Of a stretch of DNA of 64,000 nucleotides, positions 52,961-63,772 are shown in pieces (position 1 is the stretch's first letter; the number at the start of each line of letters is the position of its first letter). The notes beneath the pieces are model-generated. The model was given only the letters and a program-made list of their open reading frames with translations. It was not told the DNA's origin and did not search any database. The position numbers and the translations under genes were made by a program. The stretch is from Sipunculus nudus (Eukaryota; Annelida; Sipuncula; Golfingiida; Sipunculidae). The DNA lies in NCBI GenBank assembly GCA_026874595.1, contig CM049311.1, positions 4,747,676 to 4,811,675 of the forward strand, written 5' to 3'.

Positions 52961-55900
52961 CACGTCATTAGTCATTCTCAGAACATTTCCTCTGGCACGT
53001 CACGATTAAGTCACAGAATATCCCCTCTGGCACATCACCAGTCATTCACAGAACATTTCCTCTGGCACGTCACGAGTCAGTTACAGAATATCTCCTTTGG
53101 CACATCACCAGTCATTCACAGTCATTCATTTATTCTTGCAAGTCACAAGTCATTTGCAGAAAATTTCCCTTGGCATGACATCATTCATTTACAGAACATT
53201 TCCTCTGACACGTCACTAGTCATTCACAGAACATTTCCTCTGACACGTCACTAGTCATTCACAGAACATTTCCTTTGACACGTCACTAGTGATTCACAGA
53301 ACATTTCCTCTGGCATATCACTAGTCATTCACAGAACATTTCCTCTGGCACGTCACGATTAAGTCACAGAATATCTGCTCTGGCACATCAGTAATTCACA
53401 GAACATTTCCTCTGGCACTTCAAGAGTCAGTCACAGAATATCTCCTCTGGCACATCACCAGTCATTCACAGAACATTTCCTCTCACACGTCACGAGTCAG
53501 TCACAGAACATTTCCTCTGACACGTCACTAGTGATTCACAGAACATTTCCTCTGACACGGCACTAGTCATTCACAGAACATTTCCTCTGACACGTCACTA
53601 GTCATTCACAGAACATTTCCTTTGACACGTCACTAGTGATTCCCAAAACATTTCCTCTGGCACATCACTAGTCATTCACAGAACATTTCCTCTGGCACGT
53701 CACGAGTCAGTAAGAGAATATCTCCTCTGGCACATCAACAGTCATTCACAGAACATTTCCTCTGGCACGTCACGAGTCAGTCACAGAATATCTCCTCTGG
53801 CACATCACCAGTCATTCACAGAACATTTCCTCTGGCACGTCACGAGTCAGTCATAGAATATCTCCTCTGGCACTTCACTAGTCATTCACAGAACATTTCC
53901 TCTGGCGTGTCACTAGTCATTCACAGAACATTTCCTCTGACTCTTCACTAGTCATTCACAAAACAATTCCTCTGGCACGCCATCAGTCATTCACAGAACA
54001 TTTCCTCTGGCACGTCACGAGTCAGTCACAGAATATCTCTTCTGGCATTTCACTAGTCATTCACAGAACATTTCCTCTGGCGTGTCACTAGTCATTCACA
54101 GAACATTTCTTCTGGCACATCACTAGTCATTCACAGAACATTTCCTCTGGCACGTCACGAGTCAGTCACAGAATATCTCCTCTGGCACTTCACTTGTCAT
54201 TCACAGATCATTTCCTCTGGCACATCAGGATTCATTCACAGAACATTATCTCTGGCACATCACAAGTGACTCACAGAACATTTCCTCGGACACGTCACTA
54301 GTGATTCACAGAACATTACCTCTGACACGCCACTAGTCATTCACAGAACATTTCCTCTGACACGTCACTAGTCATTCACAGAACATTTCCTCTGACATGT
54401 CACTAGTGATTTACAGAACATTTCCTCTGATACATCACTAGTCATTCACAGATCATTTCCTCTGACACGTCACTAGTCATTCACAGAACATTTCCTTTGA
54501 CACGTCACTAGTCATTCACAGAACATTTCCTCTGGCACGTCACGAGTCAGTCACAGAATATCTCTTCTGGCACTTCACTAGTCATTCACAGAACATTTCC
54601 TCTGGCGTGTCACTAGTCATTCACAGAACATTTCTTCTAGCACATCACTAGTCATTCACATAACATTTCCTCTGACACGTCACTAGTGATTCACAGAACA
54701 TTTCCTCTGGCACGTCACGAGTCAGTCACAGAATTTCTCCTCTGGCACTTCACTTGTCATTCACAGATCATTTCCTCTGGCACATCAGGATTCATTCACA
54801 GAACATTTCCTCTGGCACTTCACTAGTCATTCACAGAACATTTCCTCTGGCACGTCATTAGTCATCCACAGAACATTTCCTCTGACACGTCACTAGTCAT
54901 TCACAGAACATTTCCTTTGACACATCACTAGTGATTCACAGAACATTTCCTCTGGCACATCACTAGTCATTCACAGAACATTTCCTCTGGCACGTCACGA
55001 TTAAGTCACAGAATATCTGCTCTGGCACATCAGTCATTCACAGAACATTTCCTCTGGCACCTCACGATTCATTCACAGAACATTTCCTCTGGCACATCAT
55101 CAGTCATCCACAGGACAAATCTTCTCGCAAGTTACTACTCATTCACAGAACATTTCTCTAGGTCACCACTCATTTTTAGAACATTTCCTCTGGCATGACA
55201 CCAGTTATTCAAAGGACATTTATTCTTGCAAGTCACAAGTCATTCGCAGAAAATTTCCCTTGGCATGACATCATTCATTTACAGAGCATTTCCTCTGGCA
55301 CATAACCAATCATTAACAGAACATTCCCTCTGGCAAGACACAAGTCATTTACATAACATTCACTTTTGCAAATCACCAGCCATTCATAGAACATTTCTCT
55401 GGGTCACCAGTCACTTTCAGAACATTTCCTCTGTCATGACACCAGTCATTCACAGAACATTTCCTCTGCGAGTCACCAGTCATTAACAGAACATTTCCTC
55501 TGGCGTGTCACTAGTCATTCACAGAACATTTCCTCTGGCACATCAGTAGTCATTCACAGAACATTTCCTCTGACACGTCACTAGTGATTCACAGAACATT
55601 TCCTCTGGCACATCAGGATTCATTCACAGAACATAACCTCTGGCACATCACTTGTGATTCACAGAACATTTCCTCGGACACGTCACTAGTGATTCACAGA
55701 ACATTACCTCTGACACGTCACTAGTCATTCACAGAACATTTCCTCTCACACGTCGCTAGTGATTCACAGAACATTTCCTCTGATACATCACTAGTCATTC
55801 ACAGATCATTTCCTCTGACACGTCACTAGTCCTTCACAGAACATTTCCTTTGACACGTCACTAGTGATTCACAGAACATTTCCTATGGCACATCACTAGT

Positions 55901-57169
55901 CATTCTCAGAACATTTCCTCTGGCACGTCACGATTAAGTCACAGAATATCCCCTCTGGCACATCACCAGTCATTCACAGAACATTTCCTCTGGCACGTCA
56001 CGAGTCAGTCACAGAATATCTCCTTTGGCACATCACCAGTCATTCACAGTCATTCATTTATTCTTGCAAGTCACAAGTCATTCGCAGAAAATTTCCCTTG
56101 GCATGACATCATTCATTTACAGAACATTTCCTCTGACACGTCACTAGTCATTCACAGAACATTTCCTTTGACACGTCACTAGTGATTCACAGAACATTTC
56201 CTCTGGCACGTCACGAGTCAGTCACAGAAGATCTCCTCTGGCACTTCACTTGTCATTCACAGAACATTTCCTCTGGCACATCAGGATTCATTCACAGAAC
56301 ATTACCACTGGCACATCACCAGTGACTCACAGAACATTTCCTCTGACACGTCACTAGTGATTCACAGAACATTACCTCTGACACGTCACTAGTCATTCAC
56401 AGAACATTTCCTCTCACACGTCACTAGTGATTCACAGAACATTTCCTCTGACACGTCACTAGTGATTCACAGAACATTTCCTCTGATACATCACTAGTCA
56501 TTCACAGATCATTTCCTCTGACACGTCACTAGTCATTCACAGAACATTTCCTTTGACACGTCACTAGTCATTCACAGAACATTTCCTCTGACACTTCACT
56601 AGTCATTCACAAAACAATTCCTCTGGAACGCCATCAGTCATTCACAGAACATTTCTCTATGTCACCAGTCACATTCAGAACATTTTCTCTGGCATGACAC
56701 CAGTCATTCACAGAACATTTCCTCTGGCACCTCACGATTCATTCACAGAACATTTCCTCTGGCACATCATCAGTCATTCACAGGACAATTCTTCTCGCAA
56801 GTTACTACTCATTCACAGAACATGTCTCTAGGTCACCAGTCATTTTTAGAACATTTCCTCTGGCATGACAACAGTTATTCAAAGGACATTTATTCTTGCA
56901 AGTCACAAGTCATTCGCAGAAAATTTCCCTTGGCATGACATCATTCATTTACAGAGCATTTCCTCTGGCACATAACCAATCATTAACAGAACATTCCCTC
57001 TGGCAAGACACAAGTCATTTACATAACATTCACTTTTGCAAATCACCAGCCATTCATAGAACATTTCTCTGGGTCACCAGTCACTTTCAGAACATTTCCT
57101 CTGTCATGACACCAGTCATTCACAGAACATTTCCTCTGCGAGTCACCAGTCATTAACAGAACATTTCCT

Positions 57170-57975
57170 CTGGCACGGCATCAGTCATTCACAGAACAAT
57201 TCTCTGACACGACACCAGTCATTAACAAAACATTTCCTCTGGCATGACACCTGTCATTCAAAACATTTCCTCTGGCTGTCATGATTCATTCACAGAACAT
57301 TTCCTCTGGCACATCACTTGTCATTTACAGAACAATCATTTTGCAAGTTACTAGACATTCATATAACATCACCAGTCACTTTTAGAACATTTCCTCTGAC
57401 ATGACACCTGTCATTCAGAACATTTCCTCTGCGTGTCACCAGTCATTAACAGAACATTTCCTCTGGCACAGCATCAGTCATTCATAGAACATTTCTCTGA
57501 CACGACACCAGTCATTATCAGAACATTTCCTCTGGCATGACACAGGACATTCAAAGAACATATTATCTGGCACGTTATCAGTCATTCACAGGACATTTAC
57601 CAAGGCATGACACAGACCATTCAAAGAACATTTCCTCTGGCATGACATAGGCCATTCAAAGTCACCAGACATTCACAGAACATTTCCTCTTGGTCACCAG
57701 ACATTCACATAACATTTCCTCTGGGTCACCAGACATTAACAGAACATTTCCTCTGGGTCACAAGACATTTACAGATCATTTTCACTTGGTCACCATACAT
57801 TCACAGAACATTTCCCCTGGGTCACCTGTCATTCACAAAACATTTCCTCATGGTCACCAGTCAGTCACTGAACATTCCTCTGGGTCATCATCTATTCACA
57901 GAACATTTCCTCTGGGTCATTAGTCATCCACAGAATATTTACTCTGGTACGTCACCAGTCATTCACAGACTATTT
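57170..57975 (+). repeat. diverged right edge of the array with ~32-bp monomers
   Basis: From about 57240 the monomers lose order and from about 57660 become a run of about 32-bp units of the type GGTCACCAGACATTCACAGA. The CACGTCACTAG part is largely replaced by GGTCACCAG. The left start of the small array shows the same short type. Confidence 0.8.
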
Positions 57976-58177
57976 AATGCACATACACATCATTGCAAAG
58001 GAATGACCAAATAATTTAAATATATGATTTTATTCGAAAATAAATACATTTTACATAAGTATTCTACATAAGTATAGAATTACACATTATGAGGATAGTG
58101 AAATACTAATTCTTTATAGATTTCCATGGGTAATGGAAACTCTCAAATGTATACCGTTATGAACATACCATTCCATT

Positions 58178-58179
<2 letters not shown>
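57976..58179. other. right flank of the large array
   Basis: Unique AT-rich sequence. A plus-strand AATAAA at 58039-58044 lies about 64 nt past the last monomer. Confidence 0.45.

Positions 58180-58234
<55 letters not shown>
58180..58234. repeat. (TA)n microsatellite
   Basis: About 27 TA dinucleotides. Confidence 0.95.
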
Positions 58235-58238
<4 letters not shown>

Positions 58239-59780
58239 ATCCAACTCCTGAATACAATCACTACACAGTACATGAGCTTTTGTTTAACTAAAATAGAGGG
58301 TTACAATTCAAAAGATATTTTCTTGTATACAAGTACATGAAAGTATTTTATCTTTGATAACCAAAACCATTTTCCAAAAGTGCAGAGACTACATGTGATA
58401 CCACTCAAACAGAATTAACTTTTATGTGAAAATTTGTGTATCTGCTACCTCATTTATCCAATCAAATAATACAAATATGGCCCTTCTGTTATTAACACTT
58501 AATATGCAAATAATTATATTATGAGTATATTTAATGTTTCATCATGTAGGTAATCTCAAAGTGTAGCAGCATGTGGAGTAATAAACCATGCACACATTAA
58601 CTTTGAAAGAGAAACTGGGTTTGAAACTTAAACAGCCATGGCCGCAAAATTATATCCACAGGACTTTATTTGACACATGGATTATCACAGAACAAAAATT
58701 AAAAAAAAAAGCATGATTGAAGTTTTACACACATACTTCAATCAAACCATGCCCAAAATCTATGATTTAATTTAACAAATTAAAAAAAGTCCTAATAATT
58801 TGATCAACTGCATCAGCTGTGGTGTCTGTTCAAGCTTTATGTCTGGTAAAGTTCTTTTAAGGGATGCTTCATGAGACTTGCCTGGGTTAGACTTTAATGG
58901 AAAACTTCAACTTAAAATAAACTGCTGCTATTGTATGAGAGATCATGTGTTTAACTGACTCTACTCTGGCAAAATGTATCCTGTTTTTATAGTTGGACAA
59001 TATATTTTATACTTTTAAGGACCTTTCATTTAGAGAAGGAAGATTTTGTTTTTAATTTTTGAGTCCCTATATTAAAAATTAAATGTATTACAGAGTAAAG
59101 GAAACTTTAAAGGGGAGATAAATGTTATAAAGTCAGTGAAATGCAAATTTGTTGCCTAAAAACAGTTTTACAGTCAACAAGAAGTATGCAGCAAGAAATT
59201 ATTAAAAATATTGCAAAGATCAAGAATTTTTAAGATGCTGATAGGATTTGGGAGGTTAGTCTGTTTCTGGTGATAGTACATTTCTGAAGGTGGGACTATC
59301 AATATTTAAGGAAGCCTGGATGGAATGAAAAATCTAGATATTTTTTCCCAAACATTCCCTTTCTCTCTGCTTTAACTTATTTCAGACATTGACTGTGTGA
59401 TCACAAAACTGTTCTGTGTCATCATATATGGTCAATGTAACATATTTACCAAATTTAGCAAATTATCTTATCTATACATGAAAAGTAATTCTTACATCTA
59501 TTTGTAACTAAAGGGACTATTAAGAACAATACCTCAGCTCAGAGAACGAACCAGAGCAACACTGCCATGAGAGTAAAATTAACAAACAAATGATGTAGAA
59601 ACATCCTGTGGAAAATGCATATATCTTGCACAGAGATTTTGGTAAAAACTTGTGACATAACTTAAAGTATCATTCCTGATTGAGGCCGCCCACTGAAACA
59701 AGTTATGCAAGCCCAAGTTCAATCTGCCATGGAATCCTCATAATGAGACACTGTGGTGGTCAGTACAACCTGTAATGTTT

Positions 59781-59786
<6 letters not shown>
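58235..59786. other. intergenic or intronic, nothing recognised
   Basis: AT-rich, no supportable ORF or RNA gene. Confidence 0.4.

Positions 59787-59825
<39 letters not shown>
59787..59825. repeat. (TA)n microsatellite
   Basis: About 19 TA dinucleotides. Confidence 0.9.
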
Positions 59826-59826
<1 letters not shown>

Positions 59827-59879
59827 CCAATATTCTGGTCTGAATCAGAAACAGAAAGTCCCCAACTGACAATACCTGA

Positions 59880-59951
59880 GGTATAACGAAGGCTAGAGGC
59901 AGAGGACGTGTGGCGAAGCTGGAGGGACAGAGGAACATTAACAAACTGCTG
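59880..59951 (+). CDS. possible short exon with splice donor
   Basis: A locally GC-rich stretch encodes a basic segment (RGRVAKLEGQRNINKLL) and ends at CTG followed by GTAAGA, a good donor (GT at 59952). The acceptor is not certain; CTAG near 59893 is a candidate. No ATG is in frame. No domain. It could belong to the plus-strand gene suggested at 62.2 kb. Confidence 0.2.
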
Positions 59952-60549
59952 GTAAGATGTCTTATTTCTAACTTATGTACATACATATGTACCAAGTTAT
60001 ACCTTTATCTGGATATTTTGATGGATATGATGCACAAGATGATGTCAGAATTCTCTCTTGAAGTTGTGCTGCAGTTTCCTTGTATATTGGACATACTGTC
60101 TCACTGTTTCCTGAGGCAACACCTCATTTATTATAAAATCCACTACCAGGAGGTGCCACTCCTGACTGGTGGGTTTGTAACAACTGGCAACAATTGGCCA
60201 CAAAACTGAAACAACTCTGCTGTGGATTTAGGAGATCCTGTTTTGCTTTCCTACCAAAAAGTCAGAATATTTGTCAGAACCACCACAGGGGAGAGAGGGT
60301 CAGGGTTTGTGGAGCCTGGACATCAGAGGGAGTGTCTCATGACCCTGTGTCAGTGAGTTGGGATCAGGAAACAAAGGACTGAGGTTTATTCCTTCCTATA
60401 ATTATTATGAAACATAAAGAGAATCAAAACCTCTGAAGTTTATATCAGAGTATAATACTTATGTACCTGAAACAGTAGATGAACAAGTAGTGAAAATGAA
60501 ATGTATCGTTCATTTATACATAATTTTATTAATGTATGTATTCATTCAT
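59952..60549. other. intergenic or intronic
   Basis: A frame at 60194-60382 is open and Cys/Arg-rich but shows no family signature. Confidence 0.35.
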
Positions 60550-60695
60550 AGCCACAGCCCATACATTGTACAGTCTGGCTCTGGTGATGCAATTTTCTTC
60601 TCTGAAACCACCAACAACAGGGCCAGCCACAACCAAACATCTTACAGTTTACACTAACCTCAATTCTATATCACCATATCAAATATCAAATGTCA
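60550..60695 (+). repeat. diverged paralogue of 63648-63775
   Basis: Both segments begin CACAGCC or CATAGCCACAGCC, contain GCCAGCC, and end TCAAATATCAAATGT followed by (G/C)AGTA, with further similarity past that point. Possibly duplicated exons; the splice donor is intact only in the downstream copy (GTGAGT at 63773). Confidence 0.35.
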
Positions 60696-61070
60696 GTAAT
60701 ATTTAAATTGTACTCAGATATCATTACACGCCCATGTACACTTATACGACAAATTTAACACATTGAACCTTATTGTCATTGTAGAGCCCTATGGGTGAGA
60801 GCTGTCAAAACATTGAACACTCGGTGGAACATGCTGAGGAGGTGCACGTGGATTAAATACCAAATCCAGACATACAACACCAGGACACGAAAGATGTTGA
60901 AGCAATGAAACTGGATACTTTCCTCAATATTGATATGATGTGTAGCTGTGTCACAGTGTCATAGAGCTGATGGAAGTCGAAAAGTATATACCAAATGCAC
61001 GCTGATGTAGTCTGGATTTTATACCAAATCATAAATATCTATTTGATCGATAAGACGAAGGCATATATCA

Positions 61071-61990
61071 GACCCACCCCAGGATGTCAGAACTATGGAT
61101 CCAGATGTGATCATCCATATTGATTTGATCAATAAGAGGATTGCAGAGCTCCAGGAAGTAAGAGAGAACATATATCAGACCCACCCCAGGATGTCAGAAC
61201 TATGGATCCAGATGTGATCATCCATGTTGATTTGATCAATAAGAGGAAAGCAGAGCTCCAGGAAGTCAGAGAGAACATATATCGGACCCATCCCAGGGTG
61301 TGGGAGCTATATCAATTTGATCAATAAGAGGAAAACAGAGCTCCATGAAGTGAGAGGAAACATATATCGAACCCCCCCCCAGGATGTGGGAGCTATAAGG
61401 AGCTGGATAAGATCATCCATATCAATTTGATCAATAAGAGGAAAGCAGAGCTCCAGGAAGTCAGAGAGAACATATATTGGACCCATCCCAGGGTGTGGGA
61501 GCTATATCAATTTGATCAATAAGAAGAAAGCAGAGCTCCATGAAGTGAGATGGAACATATATCGAACCCACCCCAGGATGTGGGAGCTATAAGGAGCTGG
61601 ATAAGATCATCCATATCAATTTGATCAATCAGAGGAAAGCAGAGCTCCAGGAAGTCAGAGAGAACATATATCGGACCCATCCTAGGGTGTGGGAGCTATA
61701 TCAATTTGATCAATAAGAAGAAAGCAGAGCTCCATGAAGTGAGATGGAACATATATCAAACCCACCCCAGGATGTGGGAGCTATAAGGAGCTGGATAAGA
61801 TCATCCATATCAATTTGATCAATAAGAAGAAAGCAGAGCTCCAGGAAGTCAGAGAGAACATATATCGGACCCATCCCAGGGTGTGGGAGCTATATCAATT
61901 TGATCAATAAGAGGATAGCAGAGCTCCAGGAAATTAGAGAGGACAATATCGGACCCATCCCAGGGTGTGGGAGCTATATGGAGCAAGATT
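61071..61990 (+). repeat. ~194-bp dimeric tandem repeat (109 + 85 bp units), coding-like relic
   Basis: TTTGATCAATAAGAGG anchors occur at 61124, 61231, 61317, 61427, 61511, 61620, 61705, 61814 and 61899. After two 107-bp units, spacing alternates about 109 and 85 bp, a clear dimeric order. One frame of a unit reads like protein: IHINLINKRKAELQEV, then RENIYRTHPRVWELY. The frame is lost at each junction by length or stop codons (GAGCTATAAGG). Homology continues in single-base detail, so the unit was probably an exon or peptide repeat that amplified and decayed. Family not recognised. Confidence 0.8.
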
Positions 61991-62159
61991 AAGATTAACT
62001 GCTTACATTATGGTCATGAGTGACAAACATTTTTACACATTATGTCCCTAGCACATAATTCCATCTCTCATAAAGGGAATGTCACTTTGTGAATAAACTA
62101 CAAATATCAGTGTGTCCCCGTTCAATCAGTGTGTCTGCTGATGTGTTGATAGCTTCATT

Positions 62160-62411
62160 ATGTCTAGCATAAAGTTAGTTAAAATGTACCAATGTCTGGT
62201 TTGTGATAACTTTTTTCAATCGTGGTCTGGGTGCCCCAGACATATCAGGACCAAACACTGTCACATATTCGTGGACCATGCGATCAAGTATCGACCTCTA
62301 GAGTTTATACAAGAGTACAATGCGCATCTACGGACCACTCTTGTACCAGTGCTGATGAAGAATGAGGTGTTGAACAGAACCAGTATGGCATCACCAAAGC
62401 AGCAACAACCT
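62160..62411 (+). CDS. C2H2 zinc-finger exon, 5' or internal part of a longer gene
   Basis: From a true ATG the frame encodes 84 residues before a strong donor, CCT followed by GTGAGT (GT at 62412), phase 0. Residues C12, C15, H28 and H33 form a C2H2 finger with spacing C-x2-C-x12-H-x4-H; aromatic F18/F19 and W22 lie in the loop. The rest (YRPLEFIQEYNAHLRTTLVP and a Gln-rich end) is unrecognised. Single fingers of this type bind nucleic acid or protein. Reading through the donor gives a stop five codons later. An acceptor just upstream (TCTAG near 62165) is possible, in which case the ATG is internal. Downstream exons are not identified with certainty. Confidence 0.55.
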
Positions 62412-63256
62412 GTGAGTATTCTTTAAACTTTGAGTCTCAAGTTATCTTCTCCAGAATAACACTACAAGTCTATCTGTGCATAGTTCCAGAAGTTTCCATA
62501 ATTAATTAATGTATTTGTGTTTAATTCATTTATAGCTCTAAGGTGAGTACCATGACTAAATAAACCTTATTGGCGTTGGGTGGTATGTATTTGATGTTGG
62601 TATGTATGTATGCTGAAGAGAGGGTCTGGTTTCATTTCATAATATATAAAAGACAGTATAAATACTGCATGTTTCTTCTCTCTGTCTTTTCTGGAACTGT
62701 GTTAACAAACAACTGCTACTGTCGAGTAACCTCTGTGCATGGCTGCACAACTGAAAAAAAGATTACTTTTTCCTATGACAATGATATCATGAGCAGTGAC
62801 CAGGACTATAATATATGACACTTCACTGCATGGATCATTTGGTTATTAGATTTCCATCATGTATAAGTTATAAAATCATTAACATGATATCAAACTATAC
62901 AATCATTAAAGAATGTCAACAGTTATATACATTTTCCCTTCAGAATGATCTATATGAAACTGTAAAGGCCACCAAAATGTAAGCATACTGACTCCATGAA
63001 CATAAATAGTACAGGTTGCTTTCTGTGCTTGACTGCACAACTGTCTGAAAAAAAGAGAGCCAGAACCCAGTTAAATTTATGGGCACATCTGACCTAATAC
63101 ATCAGTTCTATGCTCACTTCCAAAATCAAGACCTGAGATTATTATTAAACTGAAACTTTACTGTTTAAGGAGTATATGAAGAAATGTGTTCATTCTGTAA
63201 TAGAATAACAACAAATACATTTTTCACATACATTCAAATGTGTACTCTCAATGGTT
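62412..63256. other. probable intron or intergenic
   Basis: Holds another strong donor-like GTGAGT at 62543 right after TATAG and seven bases, which would imply a 7-nt microexon if real. A TGGCTGCACAACTG motif with a following A-run occurs near 62740 and in diverged form near 63035. Confidence 0.3.
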
Positions 63257-63262
63257 TAACAG

Positions 63263-63403
63263 CAAGTCCACAGAACAGCACAGTTCAAGGGCAGCCGTAA
63301 GTTTTCCCTTGCGTCCTGGAGTACAATTACTAAGCCTCGCATTGGTGAATGAGGGTTAAGACAACAGATCATGAGCAACCCAGGAAACCATGCTGCTGAC
63401 AGT
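63263..63403 (+). CDS. possible two short exons of the zinc-finger gene
   Basis: TTTAACAG followed by CAAGTCC ends at GCC with GTAAGT (GT at 63297), a 34-nt candidate exon. A second candidate begins after GACAACAG near 63367 and ends AGT with GTGAGT (GT at 63404). Both donors are near consensus; both acceptors are weak. The peptide pieces are too short to classify. Confidence 0.25.
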
Positions 63404-63647
63404 GTGAGTAGCAGTTTATTGTTACTTCTTACTATGCAGATTAAAACATACTTAAAACTGTTTTTTTTTAAATTTTGTTTGATTTTGAGTGAAATTAGCT
63501 TTTGTCCATTAGCCATTGATTTGATCTGTGAAGATTATAGCACAACATTGGTATTGTTTATATGCATACATTCATAATTTCATTATTGTGTTCATTTTAT
63601 TCTCCCTTCATTTTTTCATTTATTTATTTATTGATACAATTACTCAC

Positions 63648-63772
63648 AGCCAATTTACACATTAGAACTAGTGACACTGGACTCTGTAATGGGTACAGCA
63701 GCAGTGCCAGCCGCAGCCTCCACATAACCACTGGATGATTTCCTCAACCAAGCACCACTTCAAATATCAAAT
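63648..63772 (+). CDS. possible exon ending at a strong donor
   Basis: CTCACAG at about 63643-63649 could be an acceptor, and CAAATATCAAAT followed by GTGAGT (GT at 63773) a donor. No frame is open across the whole segment with full certainty (stops occur in two frames), so it may be untranslated or shorter than drawn. Paralogous to 60550-60695. Confidence 0.2.

Larger units (their letters stand above)
26148..57975 (+). repeat. 35-bp satellite, large array (about 900 monomers) with higher-order structure
   Basis: Continuous head-to-tail monomers on one strand. The common monomer has the core CATTCACAGAACATTTCC, then CTCTGACAC or CTCTGGCAC, a GTCAC/ATCAC variant and ACTAGT. Ordered variants recur: CAGTCACAGAATATCTCC always follows a CACGAGT monomer, CATCAGGATT follows set neighbours, and a diverged marker block (TTATTCTTGCAAGTCACAAG) occurs about 14 times between 30.8 and 56.9 kb. 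The unit is C-rich on the plus strand (11 C, 5 G). Because 35 is not a multiple of 3, translations repeat every 35 residues in whichever frame avoids the TAG within CACTAGT. The frames have no ATG-based gene structure, so I read the array as non-coding. Confidence 0.97.

Noticed and set aside
26148-57975. Many open frames of 60-120 codons along the satellite, with a 35-residue repeating peptide (SHSQNISS, IHRTFPLA, SFTEHFLW)
   Set aside because: The 35-bp unit shifts frame each monomer, so one chance peptide of 35 residues recurs. Frames open where variants lack TAG in CACTAGT, none begin with a convincing ATG context, and synonymous sites are not favoured by eye.
26148-57975. CRISPR array
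   Set aside because: There are no unique spacers between repeats; monomers abut directly, and the genome is clearly eukaryotic.
61071-61990. MADF or Myb/SANT-type domain in the repeat peptide
   Set aside because: Only a vague resemblance (THPRVWELY); spacing of aromatic residues does not fit what I know of those families.
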